Numbered from the stretch's first letter, positions 30,816 through 44,004 are shown. The stretch is DNA of 64,000 nt from Bugula neritina (GCA_964035545.1 CAXIUT010000099.1:34021-98020); one strand, 5' to 3'. A program made the numbers and translations. The notes: a model not told the origin generated them from the letters alone.

Positions 30816-32617
30816 ATGATATTTGGAAAATATAACAAACATTCTCAATCCGAGTTCTCATAGTCAACAAGCAATATCAAGCAAAAGTTGAATAGTTTCC
30901 GACAAACAATTCGTAAGTAAGAAAAAGAAAAGTAAAAAAGAAAATTGAGATAAAAATTATTTGAGGCGATGAGTGAAGATCACATTACTCTTCGAGATAT
31001 TAATTTAAATGATTTACGAGATCAGTTTGATAAGATAGATGAAAGAAACTTTTCATCTTAGATAGATCATTTGGATTATATCATCCAGAAATTTTATATT
31101 TATTCTGCTTCTGATAGTTCAGATCACTTCTTCTAACTAATGGACAATTATGTCCTGGATAAGCTATTGAGGATGGCAAATTGGGATAATGTGAGTTTAT
31201 TTTAGGAAAAGCCTAGATGTTATATACGAATTCTTGCTATTTTGGCTAACTATACCAAGTATACTCGATTTATTCCTGTTTAATATCTGAATTAAATGCA
31301 CTAAACATTATCACAAATCTTAAATATCTAAGATTTTTATTAAGATAGACATGTATTGTTATTTTTTACTCACTCTCAAATCAAACAAATGATCGAAATT
31401 ATTTTCATGGGCTTGAGCTACATAGATCTGGATTAGGAACAATATTGTGATATCTTTATGAGATATAATAATAGTTTTTAGACGATAGCTTGTAAAGTAA
31501 TGATTTATTTATTTAGGAAGCAATTCGAGTGTCAAATTATTTGAAAAAACATAATTTAAATGATAATGCTAAATAGATTTATATTCTAGCAAAAATTATT
31601 GCAGTTTTGACAAATATTCTTACTTTTAAACCCCAAAATCAATAATAGAAAATTAAGACAATTTCAATCAATTCAAATATTGTTAATATTCTTTTGGAAA
31701 TGTTGACTTTAATTAATTTTTATTCTGCAATATAGATGGAGGTGGCTGTTTCTTTAATGCAATATTTTTACATTCATTTAAAACAGAGTCCTTAAATCAT
31801 ACTAAGAAATAATTTAAAACCTATTTTTTAGTGTTTTGAGAAAAATTGTAATAAATATGCAGATATTCAAGATAAAATAGTGAACTATGGTAAGTTGCTT
31901 GATATTGAAGGATAAAAAAAATAATCTATTTAAACATTAATTATATACTGTGATGGAATATAAAAAATAACTATCAAATGGCTTGATATATTACATGCTC
32001 TTTTTGGACTTAATATTCCTGAAGAAAATTAATCGTCTTATTATGATTTCTACTTGTAGGGACTGAAATAGTATGTTATACCATCATTTTCTCAGATTTT
32101 ATCAATAAATACTTCTGTCACTAATAACTTAATTAAAAGAATATTAAATATTGTTAAAGATCTTTGTGTTTAAGAAGTATTTGTTGAGTTACTAGTCGAT
32201 GAATTACCTATTCTATCTAAATTATTCTACTATGTCAAAACATAGTATCCAGAAACTACCATAAAGAAAAGATCTTTACATAGTTTGGCTAATATGGTCA
32301 TGATTTCTTTTGAAAGTGTTTCATGGTTAAGGTAACATGTTCTTGATTTAATGAATAATAATGATATGATAGAAATATTTGCTCAAACCATTACAGACTA
32401 TGCTGATTAATAGTTAAATATTGATATGCTGAAAGCATTACATTTATATCTGTCTAGTGATGTTAATGAGAGTCGAGAAGATAACCATTTGTGGAAGATT
32501 TTTTGTCGATAAGGTGGAATTAGTAGGCTAGAAAAGCTGATTTCTGGTGGCTATAGTTCTACAAAAGAAATTTAGTTGATAGCTGGACAAATATTAAATG
32601 ATTTTAGTGTTGATTGA
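30816..32617 (+). CDS. Importin-alpha-like armadillo repeat protein (593 aa)
   Basis: ATG 30816, intron 31497-31516 (20 nt), TGA 32615. N-terminal residues about 25-50 are strongly basic (FRQTIRKQEKEKQKRKLRQK), like an importin-beta-binding domain. The rest is helical with armadillo-like repeats. The last is GGISRLEKLISGGYSSTKEI, closely recalling the end of importin-alpha. It would carry nuclear-localisation-signal cargo to importin-beta. The central repeats are diverged, so a specialised paralog is more likely than the housekeeping importin. Confidence 0.65.
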
Positions 32618-32687
32618 TAGTGAATATATATTTTTTTAATTCGATATCATTTTCAATAATTAAAATTAGGATATAAAGAGATAAAGA

Positions 32688-33262
32688 ATGAACAAAAAGG
32701 CCCTGCAAAATTTAAAAAGTGTGTTTAAGAAAATAGAGAATCTAGGAAGAGACACTTTATTTCTTTCAAACCTTCTAAAAAAATATCCAAAAGAATAAAT
32801 TGATTCAGTTATTGAAAAAGTATATCAGTCATATGTTAATGCTGCTTAATTTTCTAATCAAGAACTAAAAGAAGAAATTATTAACACTTTAAAAGGATTC
32901 ACAAAGAACTTTAGTACAAAATATAAGAAATAAGTGGTTATTATTATTTTATTTAGAAGAATTTATCTAGTTTTCAACAGGAAGTAATAGCTTAGATTGA
33001 AATAAGGTAAAATATCTAAAAGCAACGCAATAAAGATAAAAGTAGTAAACTTTCTTATGAAGATAAATAGGAGTGCTAAAATAAATATTATCAAACTAAA
33101 ATGAATCTTGATAATGATAAAGGAATCAGCTAAAAATAAATCTGTAAAGTTGCAATGAAAAACGAATAGGAAAAGTCTTCAATATTAAGAAGAGTTAAGA
33201 AAGAAGGAAAAATGATCACAAAAGAAAGAAACTGCAAACACAATAAAAGTTATAAAGAATGA
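32688..33262 (+). CDS. Hypothetical lysine/glutamine-rich protein (184 aa)
   Basis: ATG 32688, intron 32937-32956 (20 nt; a 23-nt version from 32934 would also keep frame), TGA 33260. Helical and highly charged (ALQNLKSVFKKIENLGR; RRVKKEGKMITKERNCKHNK). No domain recognised. Decayed pieces of this gene are found at 6677-6805, so it was part of the duplicated block. Confidence 0.6.
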
Positions 33263-33302
33263 TTACTATTGACTCAATCTATATTATTATTAACAACAAT
33301 CG

Positions 33303-34421
33303 ATGAAGAGTGAATAAGATGAACTTATAATTAAAAGTAAGTTAACAGAAAAGAAGAAAGTGATAAAAGCCAAGCCAAATGCGATGATAGATAAATCTGA
33401 TGATTCTGATTGGTCTCTTGACAGTCTAGAAGATATCAAAGGTATCAACCTTCACGAGATGGAAAGAAAATAAAATCACTAAACTCAGAAATAAAAACCT
33501 GCAATTCAAGCTAAGTTTCCATAAAAGCCAAACGTGATGGCAAATGCTCCTTTACATTAGATTGGAAAGGTTATCTATGTTGTTGGAGAGTTGTTGATTC
33601 TTGAAGCTAGTGGAGGGTCTTTTGTAGTAGATCTGGATAACTGGGTAGCCGATGGAGAAAGAAACTTGATGGGATTTGTAATTGATGTCTTGGGTAGAAT
33701 ATAAAATCCATATTATGCAATTAAACTATAAAATGTCCAAGATACTAATGCTTGGTTGGGAAAAGCTTTGTTCTATATTGAAGGTAGTTCAAAGATCTTA
33801 AAAGATGATGATATTAAGAGTATGCAATCAAAGAGTGCAGCATAGATATAGTAATCTGACTCATCAGATGGAGAACTCGAAGTAGAAAGAAATCATTCTC
33901 AATAAAAGATAGAGAGAAAAAGAGAACCTGGATGGAAAAGAAATATTAGATACAGAGACCAATAAAGAAACTATGAAAGTAGAGATAGAACTTATTAAAA
34001 ACCAAACCAAAGAAACTTTAGTAGATCTAGAAACTAACATAATCAAAAATATCTATAAAGCATGTACAATAGTCACTATAAGGAAATGACAAGGCTTTAC
34101 AATGGAGATATTCAACCTCCTTTCAATAGCTATTACAGTCCACAATAACAACAAGCAGCTAACTATCAACCTTTTGGAAACATAAACACTTTTCAACCTT
34201 TTCCAAGTCAACAGATGTCTATTCCTTCTTCTTATACCCAAAATAACAATATCGGACTATTTGGTGGAAATAATAGTCAATAACAACCTCAGTTTTATGG
34301 TCAACTTCCTCAGAATAACCAACATGGACTATCGAATCAGATAGGAAGGCAAAATAATCAAAATAAATGGGGACAGCCTAACTTTTAGACTAACAAAGAA
34401 GGAAATAAGGAATAAAAATGA
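33303..34421 (+). CDS. NAF1: NAF1-like H/ACA snoRNP assembly factor (372 aa)
   Basis: ATG 33303 to TGA 34419, single exon. An acidic N-terminus is followed by a Gar1/Naf1 core around residues 85-165: IGKVIYVVGELLILEA, VADGERNLMGFVIDVLGRI, NPYYAIKLQNVQD. The Gln/Asn/Tyr-rich tail (ARN-like RNYESRDRTY, QQPQFYGQLPQNNQ) is typical of NAF1. The protein helps assemble box H/ACA RNPs for pseudouridylation and telomerase RNA. GAR1 is the alternative, but length and the acidic/prion-like flanks favour NAF1. Confidence 0.7.
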
Positions 34422-35031
34422 TAAATACTTCCCTTTATCTATTATTTATTAATTGGGTTCATAAATAAGCATTGAAGTCTATTAGAATTTAATATTTTAT
34501 CATGAATTTATTGATTTAATTAATTATTAGATCAATACTTATCAATTATAGATGAAGATTTTATTATTTTTTGGAGAACATCTTCAATGATAGTGGACAT
34601 TTCAATCTATTCAAGAGTGTCTATGATATATGACTTCTATCAGTAATTTTAACTCTTATTCAATAATATTCTCTAAACTATCCCTTATCTTCCTTTACTC
34701 TTTTATCTCTCCCTGAAACTTTGTTTATTATCTTTGATTATTTACCCTTATATTATCAATAGAACATGTCAAAATAAATAAATGATCAATTTTTTACTTT
34801 AAATCAAATGATATTATCTTTACTAAAACTTTTTTAATCAGCTCATTCTGAGTCTTTAGCTTTGATTTAAACAAAAATCATTTTACTGCTAAGATAATTA
34901 ATTAAGTTATATATTGCTATTTTGAAGCTTCTCAAAATTCTTCAAAAAAAGCAAGATAAAACATACAATTTTATCCTACCAAAGTTATTATTAAGCAATA
35001 GTAACTTATTTTGGAAAGAAATAAATCAAAA
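34422..35031. other. Intergenic stretch shared with 1390-1989
   Basis: No gene supported. Similar along its length to the region before the small basic ORF on the left chromosome. Confidence 0.55.
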
Positions 35032-35343
35032 ATGATTTAAATTCTAGTTTTTAGAGATTGAAAATATCAATTTTTTTATCAATTAAAAGAGCTAATAACT
35101 CATAAATAATTTAAAAAAGCTTTGAAAAGACAAAAAAAGTTGTTTAAAAAGAGCCTAAAATCTATTTAATTAAAAAAAGATGGTAGATTATTTAAGAAAT
35201 AGTTGAACAATAAATAAAATTCACTCAATATCGACAAAAGAGCTTCTAAATAAAAACAAATGAGGTAATATTCTCTTGTTAAACGATTTAAAGAATATAA
35301 ATAGACAATAAGACCTGCTCATTTAATTAGAGTTATATTTTGA
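35032..35343 (+). pseudogene. Paralog of the small basic ORF with an in-frame TGA
   Basis: Colinear with 1990-2301: ATG 35032, TGA at codon 10 (35059-35061, where the paralog has TAA), then the same frame stays open to TGA 35341. Conserved phrases are KELITHKQFKKA versus KELMPHRELRKL, and a Lys-rich tail. A pseudogene, or a gene with a different start or stop readthrough. Confidence 0.5.
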
Positions 35344-35361
35344 TCTTGATATTATTTTTTT

Positions 35362-37277
35362 ATGAACCAACGTCTAGCAAACTTCTCTAGAACTGTTAGA
35401 TTCTCCTTTACATTACTCTTCGTCTTGCTCTCCTTTCTTCCTTCTTCGAATGCCCAGCTAGAATATCATCCCTTGGTCTATATTCGTAACTATTTATTGA
35501 AGTAGAAAAAACCACCTTCACTGATCCAACAAGTTCAGGTATGACAGCTGCAACAGCTGATGGCTTCACCTTTCCTATTACCTGGGACTATACCCTTGCA
35601 GACAATCTTAAAACTATGTTTGCTCTAAAGGGGTTTAAGTATGATGCTAATAGCGCTCTAAGCTATTAATCTTAAATTATTTCACCAACTAATACAGGAG
35701 CTAGCTTTAAGATTATTCCTACGACTTCCTATGCAAAGATTCTTTACTTAAGCTTTACAGTAGTTGTAATAGTAGCTGAAGACTAGTTTTTGCAATTCGG
35801 AGATAATATTTACACCAATATATCTAGCGGTTAATTATCTAAGACATAAAATCTAGTTTATAAATCAACACTCTAGGGTAGTCTTAATTATATAATTTTT
35901 TTTGAATATTTATCCCAAAAAGAAGCCACTTTCAGTAACGGTCAATAATATTAAGCTAAGGTTATTTTATTTATCGATTAAAGGTAAGTTAATGTAACCA
36001 TAGGATCATAGACCTCACTTTTAGATGTTAAATATAGCTATCTAATATTGGTGAGTAATCCATCTAATCCTACTACGTTTGAATTTAAAATTTAAATTTA
36101 TTCTTCTTCATCTAATGGAGCTTTATCTGCTGATAATTCAAACTTTGGAAATGTAGTTTAAAATTACTGCATTGAAAGCACTAATACTATTAATGCTTTT
36201 TTTATTGGTTTTTTTGGTACAGAATTTCTATGGGACAATACAAAAAATACATTTTCGACTTTTTTGAACGAAGTTTCTTTCTTATATTTATGCATAGGTA
36301 GTTCTTGTCCAAGTAGAAAATACTTGGATAGTGGCAGTAATAATTGTTCCACTTGTCCCATAGACTGCTATACTTGTGATAATTCTGGTAATTGTCTGAC
36401 TTGTTCAGCTTCAGTTGATTTCAGATAACTCTTATCTAAAAGATGTGCTCCTAAAACTGGTTACTATGAGAGTAATGTTCAGGTAGCAGGAGATTGCACT
36501 GATTCATGCACAACATGTAGTGGAAATACTGCTTGTCAAGCCTGTTGTACACTTCCACCCTGTCCTAATCTACAATATTGGCATCGAACTAATGCTATAT
36601 GCACTCAATGTACAGGTTGCCTCACTTGTAACTAAGATGGAGATTGCCTTACCTGTTCAGCAGCAGTTGATTTTAGATAACTCTCATCTACAAGCTGTGT
36701 TCCTATGACTGGCTACTATGAGAGTAATGCTCAGGTAGCAGGAGATTGTACAGATTCATGTACAACTTGTAGTGGAAATACTGCCTGTCAAGCCTGCTGT
36801 GCACTTCCACCTTGTCCTGATAGACAATACTGGCATCGAACTAATGCTGTATGCACTCCATGCTCAGATACAAAATGTTTGACCTGTAATTAGAATGGAG
36901 ACTGCCTTACCTGTTCATAAGATGTTGATTTCAGATAACTCTTATCTACAAGGTGTGTCCCAATAGCTGGATATTGTGAATCAAATGTGGCAGTTGCATA
37001 AGTTGAAGAGTTATGTTCAAGCAGTGAGAAAAAAGTTCGAGGGAATTATAATAAAGAAGCTACCATTACAGCTTTATCACTAACAGGTGGAGTGGTATTG
37101 GCTGTGATTTTGGTTGTGATTGTGGCAAAAAAAAAAGCAGCTGCTTCAAGTGTTGGAGTTTTTGCAACAGTTGAACCAATACACGATATCTCTGCTATCA
37201 ATTCTAGTGAACAAATAACCTCTACTACAAAAAAAAGCAAGTAGTTAAATATTAAAAGTACAAGATCAAGATATTGA
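35362..37277 (+). CDS. Cysteine-rich type I membrane protein, short paralog (631 aa)
   Basis: ATG 35362, intron 35486-35505 (20 nt), TGA 37275. Same architecture as the gene at 2328: signal peptide (FTLLFVLLSFLPSSNAQ), N-terminal domain of about 300 aa (MTAATADGFTFPITWDY), cysteine-rich units, a transmembrane helix (ITALSLTGGVVLAVILVVIV) and a tail ending TRSRY. It has only two of the repeat units (from about 36463 and 36711) where the left-chromosome copy has ten. This copy has no frameshift and serves as reference for the family. Likely a surface coat protein. Confidence 0.8.
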
Positions 37278-37608
37278 TCATTCATCCATAATTCATTTTT
37301 AGTCATCAACTATTGATTAATTATAACTTTTGAAATAAATAATTTTTACTTTGAATATTACTATAAATTACTTTATGAAATTTTTATAAAAAGAACTTTA
37401 TTCTAAAAAATAGAATTAAATTTTTTCTTGATTAAAACATTTGTTCAGAGATTCTTTATATCAACTTATTTTAGTCAAATAGTTTTTTCTATTCCTTATT
37501 AAAATATAGTGCTCAATCAAAATAATAAAACTATCTACAAATCGTGAAATAGATCCCAAATTTAATATAAAAGAAGAGAAAGAAACCATAAAAGATTATT
37601 TTCAGATA
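37278..37608. other. Intergenic
   Basis: 3' flank of the surface antigen gene, resembling 6290-6560 in part. No gene seen. Confidence 0.5.
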
Positions 37609-40600
37609 TCAAGCTTTTTTTATATCTTTGAAGTCTCCTTCTTACTTCATATAACTAACAAACTCTCTTTCTATAGTTTCTTTCTTCTAGCACCATTCTT
37701 TAAGGTGTCTGCAGAAGGTTAATAGTGTCTGAAGCTGAGAACTTTTCCCTTTATCTTGAATTTTTTAAGGTTAGTTTTATATTTTATTGATCTCTCTGAT
37801 CTCTTTTTCAAGTTCGTTGATAATTTTAGTCAACTCTTTACCAAATCGGTAGTCCTTAATCTTGGCTCTACATTCAATGATTTTCACTTTACAAGACAAT
37901 TAATGAGTATCTTTTTTAGATTGAATCATTGAAAACCCCATAAGAGAGATTGTTCCTTTAGCATTTTGTTCCATTTAAGTTTTCTTTTTGGTTTTATAAG
38001 ATTGGAAGTATTCAAGCGACTTTTGATAGAAATCAATAGCTTCTTCATATTATTGGAACATTTTATGTATTTAGGCATAGTAGTAGTAAATCATAAAGGT
38101 CTAGCGGTGAATTTGTTAGTTTTTTCCTTCATAATCATTTAAATAAAGTTAATTAAAAAGTTCCTTTGCTTTATCTATTTCAAGGAAAGCCTTTTCTTTT
38201 TGATGAAATGTAGCATAAACCATCCCTAGATTACACTTAATGCGAGCATAGACAATTGACTTTTCTCCAGAAGTCAATCTAAACATATTTGCAGACTGCT
38301 CAAATTTGTCTTTAGACTGTTCAAACTTTTTCCACTTCATATATAGAATGGCGAAGTGATTAAGGGAGTTAGCGATGTCACTATGCTGATTTTTGTATAA
38401 ATGAACTATAAATAAGTGATATCTGTTTAGATGTTATTCAGCTTAGCTGTATTGCATAAGAAAGGTCATTGTTCGACCAATCTGCATTTCTATTTTATAT
38501 CTGTGGTGATATTTTTCAAATTGATTTTTACTTAATACTTCTCTCAACATGTTTATTCCTTTCTCAAAACATTTCATTGCAAATGAATACTAACCTAGAT
38601 CAAGATAGGCCAAGCCCATTGTATAGAGAGTCTTCGATACGATCGTATGCTAGGGTTTGTTTTTAAATGGGACTACTTTGATTTCCTATTTTAAAATTTG
38701 AAGAGACTAAGTTGAATTTTTGAGTTATCTGTGTACTTGAGCGATATCTATGACTGTTTTCATTGATTTAGGGTCAAATTAACTGTAATATTGGGTGTTA
38801 ACAACATACTATTTTTCAAGAAAGTCTATAGCTTGTTTTAAAGAGGTCATGGTTTGTTATTTTCTTTCTAACTAAGCCAGCATGTGATATGTTTTAGGGA
38901 CTTAAATATCATTGATAGAAGTTTATTTTATCGACACTAATGAATTCATAACTACTTTAATTATATTAGATTTGTTTTGATTGAAATCTTATCTTTGTTT
39001 TCTTATTTATGCCTTTCGAATTTAAATCAAAGAACGATCATAACTTTTCTCTTCTATTAAAGCTATTAATTTTTATTAAATTTTATCATATCTTTATTCG
39101 ACTTTTTTCATATCGATTGCTTGTTCACCTTCAAGATAAGAAGAGATCTTGGCCATCAGTTGGAAGATAAGTGTTTTTTACATGTATAGTTTTTTATGAT
39201 TCTGGAAAGATATATCTTTGTCCTTTATATTTTCTAGCATTTCTTCTGATATTTAATCTGCTTAGTCTAATTCTTTTGAAGTTTAACCGTAGCTTTGCAT
39301 CTCATATCTAAGATGGGCAAGTTTCATTTTGATTTATAACCTACCAAAAGCCACATCAAAATCCCAACTTTCTTTTTCCTTAAGAACATCTTATAGTGCT
39401 TCATTTGCCTATCCAAGTTGATTTTAGACTTCATCATATTTATCCAGACTCTATCCTGCCTAAGAATATTTTTTTGTGATATCAATTTATTTGATAAGTT
39501 ATCCTTTGTCTTGAAGAACATTTTCGAGAAATTTTGCACCAGTTTAAGTTCTTTTTATAGAACCTCTTTCACCTATCAGAACTATCATTGTTTCTAAAGC
39601 TTTTGCTGGTTATCCATTTTGAATCAAAGCTTCAGATTTTTTAATGGTAAAATTGACTTACTATGTTTTATTTTGACCTCTAGCTTAAGTTATTTTAGCT
39701 TCGTAATAGTCAACACTTTTCTGAGTCTAGTTACTTTTAAGAAATACTTGTCCATAATCTTACATATTAACTTTTTATCCCATCAGTTCCTTATACGTGT
39801 AATATGCAAGTCTATCATTCTTTTTTAGAAAATCAGGATTTTCAGCTCCCAAAACATTGAAGATAGATCCATACTGTAGAATATAAAAATCAAATTCTCC
39901 TCTGGTTTATTTTCCGATAACTTTGAATATGTTTAATGCATTGAATAAAATTTATTTTTCTTCAAATTTTGATATATCAACCAGATTGACAAAACCGTAA
40001 TCGTTTTAAGTAATCTTTCTATCGTCTACTTCAATATCTTCAAAAATAATTTAAATAATTTTATTATGATTTCTTTCTTTAGCAAATTTTTTAGCAACCT
40101 AAATATCTTCAGTTGAAGAAACAAATCCATGAATTTCTATGTAACTTCCAAAGCAGTTTTAAATATATTAGGTTTAGGTTTAAGAAAGATCAGTCCCTCT
40201 GTAAAGTTTATAATTTTTGCGAGTTTGACTATAGGGATATTGCTGTTTATAAATATTTTTTATTGCATGAAACATTTTATTAAAAGGGTCTCCAATAATA
40301 AAAAACTAATCAGGAGTTTTAGCTATTCTAAGTGTGTTATTAAGACATCGATAGAAGAAACTATCTTCAGTATAAAAACGTAGAATCTAGCTGTCATTGA
40401 ATGGATAAGTCTGATAGTAGTTGATAAAATCTTTATCTCTAGTTGATGTGTACATGATGGAACATTGCTAGACGAATAGTTTTTTTGAGGATTAGATGTC
40501 ACCTTTTTTGTTGTGTAAATTAGCAAGGCAATAGAGATTATTTCTATATCTGATAAGTTAAGCTTTATCTTTAAGTTTTAATTTCATAAAATTTGGTAAT

Positions 40601-41190
40601 CTTACCTTTTATAATTTTAGAGATTTCTTTTCTATCTTTTTTTATATTTTAACTTTTTACATATCTTGCTTTATTTCCGCTAGTACTCCATCGAATTTAT
40701 CATCTACGCCTCTAACTTTACTTCCAAATTGATGTTTTCTTATTCTTTTAATAATATTAGCGTTTTTTTGAGTAATAACCTTAAGCATTATTGAGTTTTC
40801 ATCTCCTAAAATCTGGAAAAGATCTTAACCAATACTTTCATCGCAAACTACTTTGCATTTCTATATTTGTGACCATGCTTCGTACTAAGAATAGTGAGTA
40901 CAAATGGGAAGATCTTATTCAGCAAAATTTAAACTGGAAAAAGCTTTTTTGCATTTATTATATAACTCTTTCATTTAAGGAGTATTCTCTTTGATATTTG
41001 CATGCATAAAAACCCATAAATATTTATCTCTTTGGGCAAAAGACTTGAAAAAGTTTTCTCTTGGACGAGATATCACCTACAATCCTGGTAGTTGGATATC
41101 TTTTGCTCTTTATCTAGTCCTAAGTTTTCCTGTGTTGCGACCAACTGGAATTGTGGGAGGTCTAAATAGATACTTTTGACTTTAATTCAT
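37609..41190 (-). CDS. ADP-ribosyltransferase-like domain with TPR array (1,193 aa)
   Basis: ATG 41190 to TGA 37609, one uninterrupted frame. Residues about 260-440 resemble R-S-E class arginine ADP-ribosyltransferases: LYRGTDLS (Arg331), HGFVSST (Ser358-Thr360), then FEEKQILFNALNIFKV at 409-424. In active enzymes the last motif is ExE-(V/I)-L-F. Here the second, catalytic Glu is Gln413, encoded by TAA. From about residue 460 to the end are helical repeats including clear TPRs (GMVYATFHQKEKAFLEIDKA; IYYYYAQIHKMFQQYEEAID). The N-terminal 250 residues are unassigned. It could be a catalytically dead ADP-ribosyltransferase used as an NAD or protein-binding module. Confidence 0.75.
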
Positions 41191-41358
41191 TTGATTTTAG
41201 AGCTTATATAAAAAGTATTTAAAATAAGTTTTTTAAAACTAAAAATAATGAATTTTATTGATGATATTAACTTTAATTCTTAAATGGGAAATTATATAAT
41301 AATGAAAGGTAATTTTTATTTTAATGTTTATATATTTTATTGCTTATTAATAAAGGTA

Positions 41359-42453
41359 ATGGGTTGTGGAGGTTCACATTTAGATGTATCAAAACCAAGT
41401 AAGAGGTAAACTGTTTTCGGTGTATTTGATGTAAGTCTGGTTGAAGCTCAAATCCAACATGAGACAAGTAAATTTTCAACAATGGATCCATATGTCCATG
41501 TCAAGTTTTCAAATCAAATTTTTAAAGGAGAGGTTATTAAGAATGGAGGTAAAAATCCAAAGTTTAAAGATAGACATTCTTTTATTGTGAACAGTTATTA
41601 TAAACATTTCGGTAGATGTTTATAAATAGAACTTATGGATAGTAATATAACATCAGATGATGTTATTGGATATGGAATCATTGATTTAGATCCTTACCTA
41701 AATGCCTTGCAAGTTATGGAACCTTAAAATTCTATGAAACAATCTGGAGGACCAAAAAAGGAACAAAAAATTATGTTGAGATGTTTTCTTAACTATGATC
41801 GAAAACAAGCTGGCTATGTTGCTTTAGAAGCATCTTTTAGAGAAGAAAAAACAGATATTGTTAACTTTAGATTTTAAACTGCAGAATTTTAGCGAAGTAC
41901 TAAAGTTTTTGGGGATATGGAGTGCTATGTAAAGGTTACAGCTGGGTAAGAAGTACTTTAAACACAAAAATGTCTTGATACAAAAACAGAAAAACCAGTA
42001 TGGAAAGATTAACATTTAAGTTTTACATGTCCAAGGTCATTATAAAAAATACAGGTTGATGTGATGGATGGAGAAAATGTAATTGGAAGTCTTGAAATGC
42101 ATAAAAGTGATTTATTATTGGATAATTAAGAGAATTAATTCCGAAAAGATCTGACCTTTGAAGGGAAAGTTGCTGGAAGAATTTGGTTTAATACAAAGAA
42201 AAATGCAAATCCTCTTTTCAAGGAACTTAACGGAAAATATACAAAGGAAATGCCTGGAGCATAAAAAAAAGAAGAAAAAAAATAAGAGAAGAAATAAGAA
42301 TAAAAGAAATAAGAAAAGAAATAAGAATAAAAGAAATAGGAAAAGAAATAGGAAAAGAAATAAGAGGAAAAAAAAGAGGAAAAAAAAGAATAGATAAAGC
42401 AAGAAGAGAAACCATAATAGAAAAAATAAGAGTAAAATAATGCGATTAGCTGA
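41359..42453 (+). CDS. C2-domain protein with MGC lipid-anchor signal (364 aa)
   Basis: ATG 41359 gives MGCGGSHLD, a consensus for N-myristoylation with an adjacent palmitoylatable Cys, which supports this start. TGA 42451. Two C2-like domains follow (about 20-160: VSLVEAQ, STMDPYVHVKF, NPKFKDRHSF, IELMDSNITSDDVIGYG; about 175-275: DMECYVKVTAGQ, PVWKDQHLSF, IQVDVMDGENVIGS). Residues 300-360 are almost only Lys, Glu and Gln. Probably a peripheral membrane protein. Calcium-ligand Asp residues are only partly kept in the second domain. Confidence 0.75.
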
Positions 42454-42478
42454 TTATCTATTCATTTAAAATAAAAAA

Positions 42479-42694
42479 TCACAAGTTTTGACAATAGCCA
42501 TAAAGATGAGGTTCTTTTTTAAACTCTTTTTCTTTCCTAGCTTTGATAGATTATATTTCGAATCTATTGTATTTTTTGGAAATAAGTTTAATGAAACAAA
42601 TCTCTTTTAATCTCACATTGCTCATTATTTTCCTCTCTGACCAATTTAATTAACGTTACTACTGATTCTTGAACAATTATTTACAATTTATCAT
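42479..42694 (-). CDS. Putative small protein (71 aa)
   Basis: Minus-strand ATG 42694 to TGA 42479, ending KKEPHLYGYCQNL. The frame is open for about 50 further codons upstream. It converges on the C2 gene at 25 nt, the spacing typical of real genes here, and would fill an otherwise empty 436-nt interval. There is no homolog known to me and no second copy, so it could be a chance ORF. Confidence 0.35.
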
Positions 42695-42889
42695 GTTTAT
42701 TCTATCACTTCTGTTATTTAGACATTTTTACTATTTCTTCGAATTGTTTATTTTAAATATATCTATTGTTTTTGAAGCTATGAATCAAAATATTTATTAA
42801 CTCGGCATATAACAGTTTTTATTTTATTTGAAGAGCTTAAATCAATATTAAACTCTCTTGATTATATTTTAAGGGTAAATTAATATCAT

Positions 42890-44004
42890 ATGGGAAACGA
42901 ACAACCTAGAAAAATAGCTAGAGTCACAAAACCTCAAATAGACATGGGTACTCTCAAAGCTAAAATACATCTTGACCTCATCAAAGATCGTAAAAACAGC
43001 TAAATCATCAAAGGATAAAAAGAACTAGTTACTAAAATAAAGTCTAATTCAAGAAATAAAGTTGAAGAGATCTTGATTGCTGAAAGAGTCATCAATGGAT
43101 TAAAATATGCTGAAGGTATTCTATTTACTATTTAGCTTGTCAAATACTAGCAGGATATGCTGCTAATCTTCGTTCACAAGCACATTTTATTGCTTAGAAT
43201 ATGGTAGATCCTAAAAAAATGGAAGTTTTCTTGCCTTTGATATACTCTTTGATCTTTGCAGCTGATCATATGGGTTTGTCTTCTTTGGTTGAGTTCAAAA
43301 ATTTGATGAGAGCTCTGAACGACCCAGTTGCTCTTTAAAAATATGTGAATCCTTAGATTATAAAAGCTCTTACTCCATCACCTAAACCAGAATAACTGAA
43401 TATGTATATGGGGTAGTTTTCTTAAAGAAATGATATTCCTTTAGAGGAAATTAATATAGCTGGTCATAAGTTTACTAAAAATTGGGGTAACATACCTTCA
43501 CAACCTCCGAGCAATCCCAGCATTCCAAGTAGTGGATTCTAAGACCTTTAAAGAAAATTAGGATAAGATTTGAAAAATAAGTTCGGAGGCGGTGGTTTTG
43601 GCGGAAAAGGTGGAAATGGAGGTTTTGGAGGAAATGGAGGAAATGGAGATTTTGGTGGTAATGGAGGTTTTAACCCATACGGAGGTAATAACAATCCTTT
43701 AAACTTCCCTCAAAATCCTATCAATCCAAACAACCAGAACAACCAATTTATTGGAGGTAACAATCCCAATATGGGAACAAATGTGCCGCCATCTCAAACG
43801 CCAGGTAATTTGGGTCCAAATTTTATTGTTCCAGTTGATATTCCTTCTAAGAATCAGAATCCAGTAGTGAAGCAAAGTATTCAAAGCATAAATGATATTG
43901 ACTATTTTCCTGAGATGGATGCCAATCCTGCGTTATTCGATAAGGGAGGTTTTAAAGATCCTAATTTTGACTAGATATGTGAGAGGTTAAAGAAAGGGTT
44001 ATGA
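42890..44004 (+). CDS. IST1: IST1-like ESCRT-III regulator (364 aa)
   Basis: ATG 42890, intron 43116-43135 (20 nt), TGA 44002. Residues about 20-190 match the IST1/Ist1 (Regulator of Vps4) fold: KAKIHLDLIKDRKNSQIIKG, VEEILIAERVINGLKYAEAC, QNMVDPKKMEVFLPLIYSLIFAADHM, LMRALNDPVALQKYVNPQII. The tail is Gly/Asn-rich (FGGNGGNGDFGGNGGFNPYGG-type repeats). It acts in endosomal sorting and membrane abscission with Vps4. MGNEQ could also allow myristoylation. Spacing to the next gene is 74 nt. Confidence 0.8.

Noticed and set aside
31201-31218. Possible 18-nt intron GTGAGTTTATTTTAG-type near 31192-31209 in the importin-alpha-like gene
   Set aside because: Length is a multiple of three and the frame is open either way; no need to call an intron without RNA data.
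41188-41360. Bidirectional promoter motif search between 41190 and 41359
   Set aside because: The 168-nt divergent gap is simply AT-rich; no motif shared with other promoters could be supported.
42115-42415. Minus-strand poly-Phe/Leu ORF and plus-strand Lys/Arg-rich ORF
   Set aside because: Shadows of the Lys-Glu-Gln tail of the C2 protein; its frame is continuous from MGCGGS to TGA 42451.
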